From NCBI GenBank assembly GCA_004151065.3, contig NWUY0300002852.1, positions 33,124 through 44,385 on the forward strand: a stretch of DNA of 11,262 bases. Direction: 5' to 3'. The notes under the pieces are model-generated. The model was not told the DNA's origin, made no database searches, and was given only the letters and a program-made list of their open reading frames with translations. The stretch is from Larix sibirica. Its lineage: Eukaryota > Streptophyta > Pinopsida > Pinales > Pinaceae. Of this stretch, positions 7,941-11,262 are shown piece by piece; the stretch's first letter is position 1; each line of letters begins with the position of its first letter. The translations under genes and the position numbers were made by a program.

Positions 7941-8374
7941 TCAAACTCACAAAGAAGCTAAGAAAGTGCTTAATGGTTGCTATTGTGGAGCTTGTGGTTG
8001 TCGCTTATTTGGGTTAGCTACTACCAAAAATATATTGCATGCTATATAATTTTGGACACCTATACTTAAGGAGTGTGTCGAAGTGATTAATAAGTGTCAT
8101 ATGTGCCTTTATATGAAAAATAAGTGTGCACACCCTGCTTTGTTATACCCTTTTTTAATTGTTAACCCCTTTGTCAAGTGGGGTCTCAATTTCACGATGT
8201 GTAGTCTACCATTGGTACAATGCCATAAGTACATTATTGTGGCCATCTATTAATTTACTAATTGGGTTGAAGGCATTCCTACCTTTTCTAATGATGGTGA
8301 AACAACAACTATTTTCATATTCAATCAGGTTATTTCTAGGTTCGAATTTCCTAAGGTATTGTCACTGACCATGA
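7941..8374 (+). pseudogene. pol: Copy B integrase, N-terminal half (interrupted by LINE)
   Basis: The zinc-binding region reads NGCYCGACGCRLFGLATTKN. Both histidines are lost (Tyr codon at 7981, Arg at 8002), while the two cysteines remain (8095 and 8104, KCHMC). The core follows: HPALLYPF, NPFVKWGLNFTMC, CHKYIIVAIY-stop, NWVEGIPTFSNDGETTT and IFIFNQVISRFEFPK. The first catalytic Asp is Tyr at 8248-8250, directly followed by a TAA. Near 8355 one base is lost and the frame changes to IVTDHDTHF, which keeps the second Asp at 8367-8369. About 17 bases further on the LINE interrupts the gene. The rest resumes at 10309. Confidence 0.87.
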
Positions 8375-8386
8375 CACTCATTTTTT
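8375..8386 (+). repeat. LINE target-site duplication, left copy
   Basis: cactcatttttt at 8375-8386 matches cactcattttt at 10309-10319 on the other side of the LINE, giving 11 bp of identity; a sixth T occurs here only. In the integrase frame six Ts would read continuously into the sequence at 10320, so the original site probably had six. The extra T on this side may also belong to the LINE tail. Confidence 0.85.
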
Positions 8387-8651
8387 GTTTTTGATTGAAA
8401 CAATTAAGGTTAATTAAAATGTTGCGGGTTTCCCCAAGAAATAAAGAGAGAGAGCACAAACAAGTTGAATAATAGCTAAAAATACTAAAATTCCTCTACT
8501 AAAACCAACTTCCAAAACCAACCTTTCGATAGAGGTTCTGATCTCTTTTCTTGATGCAAGTCTTTCCTGCATTTTCTTATTTGCTAGGATAAATCCTAAC
8601 AAATTGATTACATAACAATAAACAATGGAAATATATTCCACCTACTTAGGT
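8387..8651 (-). other. LINE 3' region and A-rich tail
   Basis: This is about 265 bp between the putative ORF1 stop and the insert end. It contains a CT run (gctctctctcttta on the minus strand, about 8443-8456) and ends in an A-rich tail abutting the target duplication. The open frame at 8414-8641 (minus) has a hydrophobic C-terminus but no family resemblance and looks like chance. No trace of the L1 RT or its cysteine-rich C-terminus is visible. Confidence 0.55.
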
Positions 8652-10245
8652 TTATATCCCTCTAAGTAGAAATTCAATATTTGATTGCTTCCTTGATTGG
8701 GCATGTACATCTAAATCTTTCCTTCCTTGTTTTCGATTTGTGACAGTCGCTCCCTTGTGAGAGGCGGAGATGGTTGCTATCATTTTTTGAGAGCATCAAC
8801 AAAAGATATTGGCTATGGATTCTTTGATGAGATGGGAGGGGGATACACATGGCTGGCCATTTTCAAATCACCACCTCCTTGAACAAATCTTAGGTCTCTT
8901 CTGGGTCTTCTTCAACTACTCTTCTTCCTGTTCATTTTCCTCAATAAATTATTTATTTGATGAGTTTCATCCAAATGTAGACCTAGGATGAATCAAATGA
9001 TCTCCTTCCTTCTCTTGTGTTTTACCCGGTTCTACAATCCCCTGGGAAGGGGCTTCTTCTTCCACTATCACTTGGTCTGAGCTTCCTTGAGGCTCCAAAT
9101 TTGGAACAAGAGCCCTATGAACATTATTGTTTTGATAATCTCTTAGTTCCAAGTCATATTTAAATTCCGGGGATGCAAATCTATTAGAATTGGATTTGAT
9201 AGGCTCTTTGGTGCCTAGTCCTTTATTCAATGAATTTCTTTTACATCTGGAAATAACCTTGAATCCATAATCATTGGTGGTGGAGGTTTTCTATTGCTGA
9301 GAATGGTCCGTCTACTAATCAAGCTTCTTTGGTTGTTGATCTTATTTCTTTGGGAAACTTTTAGCAAAATGCCCATATGAGTGACAAAAATTATAGTTGA
9401 ATGAGATATGTTCAAACTATAGCACTTGAAGGTGACTCCACCCATCTAATTTGATATGGATTGCTTCTGGAAGTCCCTATTCAAGATCTAATTCCACACA
9501 GATACAGATGCAAGAGTACATGCCGCCCTTTGGATTTATGTTGGTAATGAAATGACCAAGTTTTTTTCTAATAGAAGAAATTGTCTCTTTGTCCCAAAAA
9601 ATATCAGGAAGGTCTAGGAGTCTTATCCAGAAAGGAAAATATTTAATTTCAGCTTGTGGATTAAAATCTATATTCTAAGGGGACATAAACATCCCTCTAG
9701 GCCCCATGATATACATGCCTAAGTGAAAGATCATATCACAATCATCTCAGAGTGAGAACAGAAAGAGAAAAAACCTTTTCCAACAGTAATTACGGTTACT
9801 TGAGAATGCAGGAGAGGATCCCATCAATCTGCTATCCACGATTCGATTGATTTTGGGCTAGGATAGAGGCCTGGAAATTTCCCAATCAATTATCTTTATG
9901 ACAAGAACATGGATGATATTATAGATGGTGGGGAGACAATGTCGACCTCAAGTATTTCTTTAAGGATTTTGAAAAATATTTAAGATTGGATGTGTTTCTT
10001 GGGGGAGGATGAGAGGACAAGAGGCCTTTGAACGCTTGGACCTCCTACTCCAAATCATGATGCATTTAAAATGAAAGGGAATCCTGAAATGTGTCTAGAT
10101 AGCCCTCCCCATGAACTCCAATTTTGGGATGAAAAAATCAGGATGAAGACAAATGGCCCTTGCGATTGCGATCTCAAGAGGAAAGACTAGGAGACCCGCA
10201 ACTACATCCCAAACCAATATGATGGAGACAATGTCTTCAGGAAAT
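8652..10245 (-). pseudogene. LINE ORF1 (DUF4283-like and zinc knuckle), broken
   Basis: ORF1 of plant L1 elements is an RNA-binding protein of the ribonucleoprotein. A likely start at 10243-10245 reads ATT instead of ATG, followed by an EDIVS-like piece. The DUF4283-like domain is split over frames: GLYPSPKSIESWIAD and VTVITVGKGFF near 9785-9870, GMYIMGPRGMFMSP near 9675-9722, then PFWIRLLDLPDIFWDKE and GMYSCICICVELDLE in one frame to about 9475. The zinc knuckle (YNFCHSYGHFAKSF, about 9366-9407) has lost the first and last Cys and keeps one Cys and the His. After a frameshift near 9235-9300 the tail continues as an acidic, Gln and Glu-rich stretch. It ends QSNIEFLLRGI-stop at 8652-8654. Several internal stops make it non-functional. 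Confidence 0.72.
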
Positions 10246-10308
10246 GACTAGGGTTGAAACCCTAGCCGCAGAGCTAGTAGCCACAAATCAAATATTTTTT
10301 CTTCACCG
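10246..10308 (-). other. LINE 5' leader
   Basis: On the minus strand the insert begins right after the target duplication with about 63 bp of leader containing gcggctagggtttcaaccc, then the degraded ORF1 start. A leader directly at the insertion edge suggests the 5' end is present, not truncated as is common for LINE copies. Confidence 0.5.
10248..10265. repeat. Perfect 8-bp inverted repeat in LINE leader
   Basis: ctagggtt at 10248-10255 and aaccctag at 10258-10265 are exact reverse complements separated by two bases (ga). A two-base loop is too tight for a stable hairpin as drawn, so the symmetry may be a binding-site-like palindrome or simply a common plant leader word (ctagggttt). Confidence 0.6.
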
Positions 10309-10319
10309 CACTCATTTTT
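10309..10319 (+). repeat. LINE target-site duplication, right copy
   Basis: cactcattttt at 10309-10319 repeats 8375-8385 exactly. It is followed by aaataatacc, so the original plus-strand site read T-run then AAATAA. This matches the L1 endonuclease preference TTTT/AA on the strand that primes cDNA synthesis for a minus-strand insert. Confidence 0.85.
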
Positions 10320-10953
10320 AAATAATACCGTGGCCGAATTAGCAACCAAGTTGGGTTTTCTTCATGAACACTCATCACCTTACCGTCCTTAGGTGAATGG
10401 ACAAGTAGAAGTCGCCAATAAAACTTTGAAAACCATCCTCTAGAGGACTATTAATAAAAATAAAAACAATTGGAATTTAATGGTTTTTCCAGCTCTGTGG
10501 GCCTATCGACTCTCTGCCAATAATGAAACTAGTTTCACTCCTTTCCAACTGGTTCATGGAGTGGAGGTGGTCTTGCCAATTGAATTTGAAATTCCCTCTT
10601 TGAATATAGCTACAAAACTCCTACCAAACATGACTATTGAAAAACATCTTGTTTACCCGGAACAACTCAATGAGCACCATAAAGATCTGACAAAAATGAA
10701 TGAGGTTCAGTAGAAGTGTGTCAAGGTTCAATACGATAATCCTATCCATCCTATTTTTTTCTCTAAAGGAGACTTAGTCTTTGTCTATGACCAGGATAAG
10801 GATAGGCTAGGGGTGGGTAAATTTAATCCTATGTGGTACGACCCATACATCCTAAGCCATGACCTTAGTAAGGGATCATATGAGTTAGTATATTGCGAGA
10901 GAAATGTTATGTGTGAGCGAAATGGGCTCTATTTGAAGAGGTATTTTTCATAG
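10320..10953 (+). pseudogene. pol: Copy B integrase, C-terminal half with GPY-type module
   Basis: One frame runs from 10309 to a natural-looking stop at 10951-10953, with internal TAGs at 10390-10392, 10441-10443 and 10711-10713 but no indel. It reads LNNTVAELATKLGFLHEHSS, then NGQVEVANKTLK with the catalytic Glu (10408-10410) preserved. The conserved PALWAYRLS, TSFTPFQLVHGVEVVLPIE and IPSLN stretch follows. The C-terminal module is well kept: FFSKGDLVFVYDQDKD, GKFNPMWYDPYIL (GPY-type, with Asp for Gly) and NGLYLKRYFS-stop. The LINE separates this half from the N-terminal half. Where copy B has stops at 10390 and 10441, copy A has Gln codons. Confidence 0.88.
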
Positions 10954-11066
10954 TCAACAATGATGAAGAGATAGCTTAGTAAATGTTGTTTATAAGTAGT
11001 TTAGCTGCTTTATTTTTATTCTTTATTTTTCTAGTTTGCATATCATGCTTCATGCATGATTGGTAG
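10954..11066 (+). other. Copy B spacer between integrase and downstream ORF
   Basis: This 113-bp T-rich spacer lies between the pol stop and the ATG at 11067. It starts tcaacaa, the same heptamer as copy A at 5278. It contains tttattctttatttttctag (11014-11034 region) and ends ggtag directly before the ATG, as copy A ends ttgtag before its ATG. The layout is conserved between copies, but function is unknown. Confidence 0.4.
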
Positions 11067-11262
11067 ATGTCGTCAATTTATCCTGTGTATGTGGGATTTG
11101 TGGATGGAACCAACTATCACACTTTGAATATTTCTTCCACATGTTGTGTGATTCATTCCCCCATAGGTCAACTTGTGAGCTCAGGCGGGGTTTGTATTGG
11201 TCAAGTAACTAATAACATTGTTGATTATAGTTGATCCGAAATGGATCAATATATAATTTTTC
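11067..11262 (+). pseudogene. Copy B extra RNase H-like ORF, N-terminal part
   Basis: From ATG at 11067 the frame reads MSSIYPVYVGFVDGTN, then CCVIHSPIGQLVSSGGVCIG and QVTNNIVDYS before a TGA at 11232-11234. The order D-G, [VI]-I-x-[ST]-P-x-G, SGG and T-N-N-x-x-[DE]-Y fits the N-terminal half of archaeal-type RNase H, in which the Asp of F-V-D-G and the acidic residue of N-N-x-x-E-Y are catalytic. Here the second is Asp rather than Glu. Plant Tat-lineage elements are known to carry such a second RNase H; its position relative to integrase varies. The stop after 55 codons looks like decay, and the rest lies beyond the window, so length and the remaining catalytic residues cannot be judged. Confidence 0.62.

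Larger units (their letters stand above)
8387..10308 (-). mobile_element. L1-type LINE inserted in copy B integrase, ORF1 only
   Basis: The 1.9-kb insert cuts copy B's integrase between the codons for DHDTHF and the sequence that resumes as LNNTVAELATKLG. It is flanked by an 11-12 bp duplication. On the minus strand it ends caatcaaaaacaaaaaa, an A-rich tail, as expected for target-primed reverse transcription. From its 5' end it holds a short leader, a decayed ORF1 with DUF4283-like and zinc-knuckle features, and about 265 bp of 3' sequence. No endonuclease or reverse transcriptase is detectable, so it is either an internally deleted L1 or a non-autonomous ORF1-only form. Confidence 0.85.
5606..11262 (+). 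mobile_element. Copy B: decayed Ty3/gypsy element, internally deleted and LINE-interrupted
   Basis: This is a second gypsy element in the same orientation as copy A and of related but distinct sequence. Gag zinc knuckle, protease, linker, pre-RT segment, integrase and the extra RNase H-like ORF are recognisable. Reverse transcriptase and most of RNase H are absent because of an internal deletion near 7675. The segment 8387-10308 is a foreign LINE. No LTR is seen at its left edge, and the right side runs off the window within the extra RNase H-like ORF. Confidence 0.87.

Noticed and set aside
8159-8368. Plus-strand open frame of 69 codons in copy B integrase
   Set aside because: The integrase core motifs (KWGLNF, NWVEGIPTF) are read in another frame here.
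8414-8641. Minus-strand open frame of 75 codons with a hydrophobic end in the LINE 3' region
   Set aside because: It is past the likely ORF1 stop and matches neither L1 ORF2 nor any family I recognise; probably 3' untranslated sequence.
9227-9445. Minus-strand open frame of 72 codons in the LINE
   Set aside because: It overlaps the ORF1 zinc-knuckle region in a different frame; the knuckle frame is the meaningful one.
1-11262. CRISPR array, tRNA, rRNA, bacterial operon or phage-like defence system
   Set aside because: There are no regularly spaced repeats, no cloverleaf-like segment that I could recognise, and no bacterial gene organisation; the content is plant retroelements.

Overview
The window looks like transposon-derived DNA from a large plant nuclear genome. 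I see no host gene, structural RNA gene, CRISPR array or bacterial-type signal. It is AT-rich, and almost every recognisable peptide belongs to plant retrotransposons broken by stop codons and frameshifts. The families (Ty3/gypsy pol, apparently of the Tat lineage, and an L1-type LINE with a DUF4283-like ORF1) point to a seed plant. A conifer or other large-genome species is plausible but cannot be proven from this sequence alone.

Layout: (1) bases 1-138 hold nothing recognisable. (2) Copy A, about 139-5552, plus strand, is a decayed Ty3/gypsy element running in canonical order: gag C-terminus, aspartic protease, long linker, reverse transcriptase, RNase H, integrase with a GPY-type C-terminus, then a separate small ORF resembling the N-terminal part of an additional (archaeal-type) RNase H. 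(3) At about 5545-5605 copy A ends, and copy B begins inside gag with no LTR between them. (4) Copy B, about 5600-11262, plus strand, is a related but clearly diverged element: gag zinc knuckle, protease, linker, a large internal deletion that removes reverse transcriptase and most of RNase H (junction near 7675), integrase, and the same extra RNase H-like ORF, which reaches the window end. (5) Copy B's integrase is split by a minus-strand LINE at 8387-10308, flanked by an 11-12 bp target-site duplication. The LINE carries an ORF1-like region but no endonuclease or reverse transcriptase.

Nothing here is likely to make a functional product. The two gypsy copies are useful as a pair: stops in one often sit where the other still has a sense codon, and both keep the same post-integrase ORF. 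The most interesting points are that conserved post-integrase ORF with its intron-like spacer, the ORF1-only 'half-LINE', the textbook L1 target site, the copy B deletion and the LTR-less A/B junction. Family comparisons are from memory of these protein families; no database search was run.
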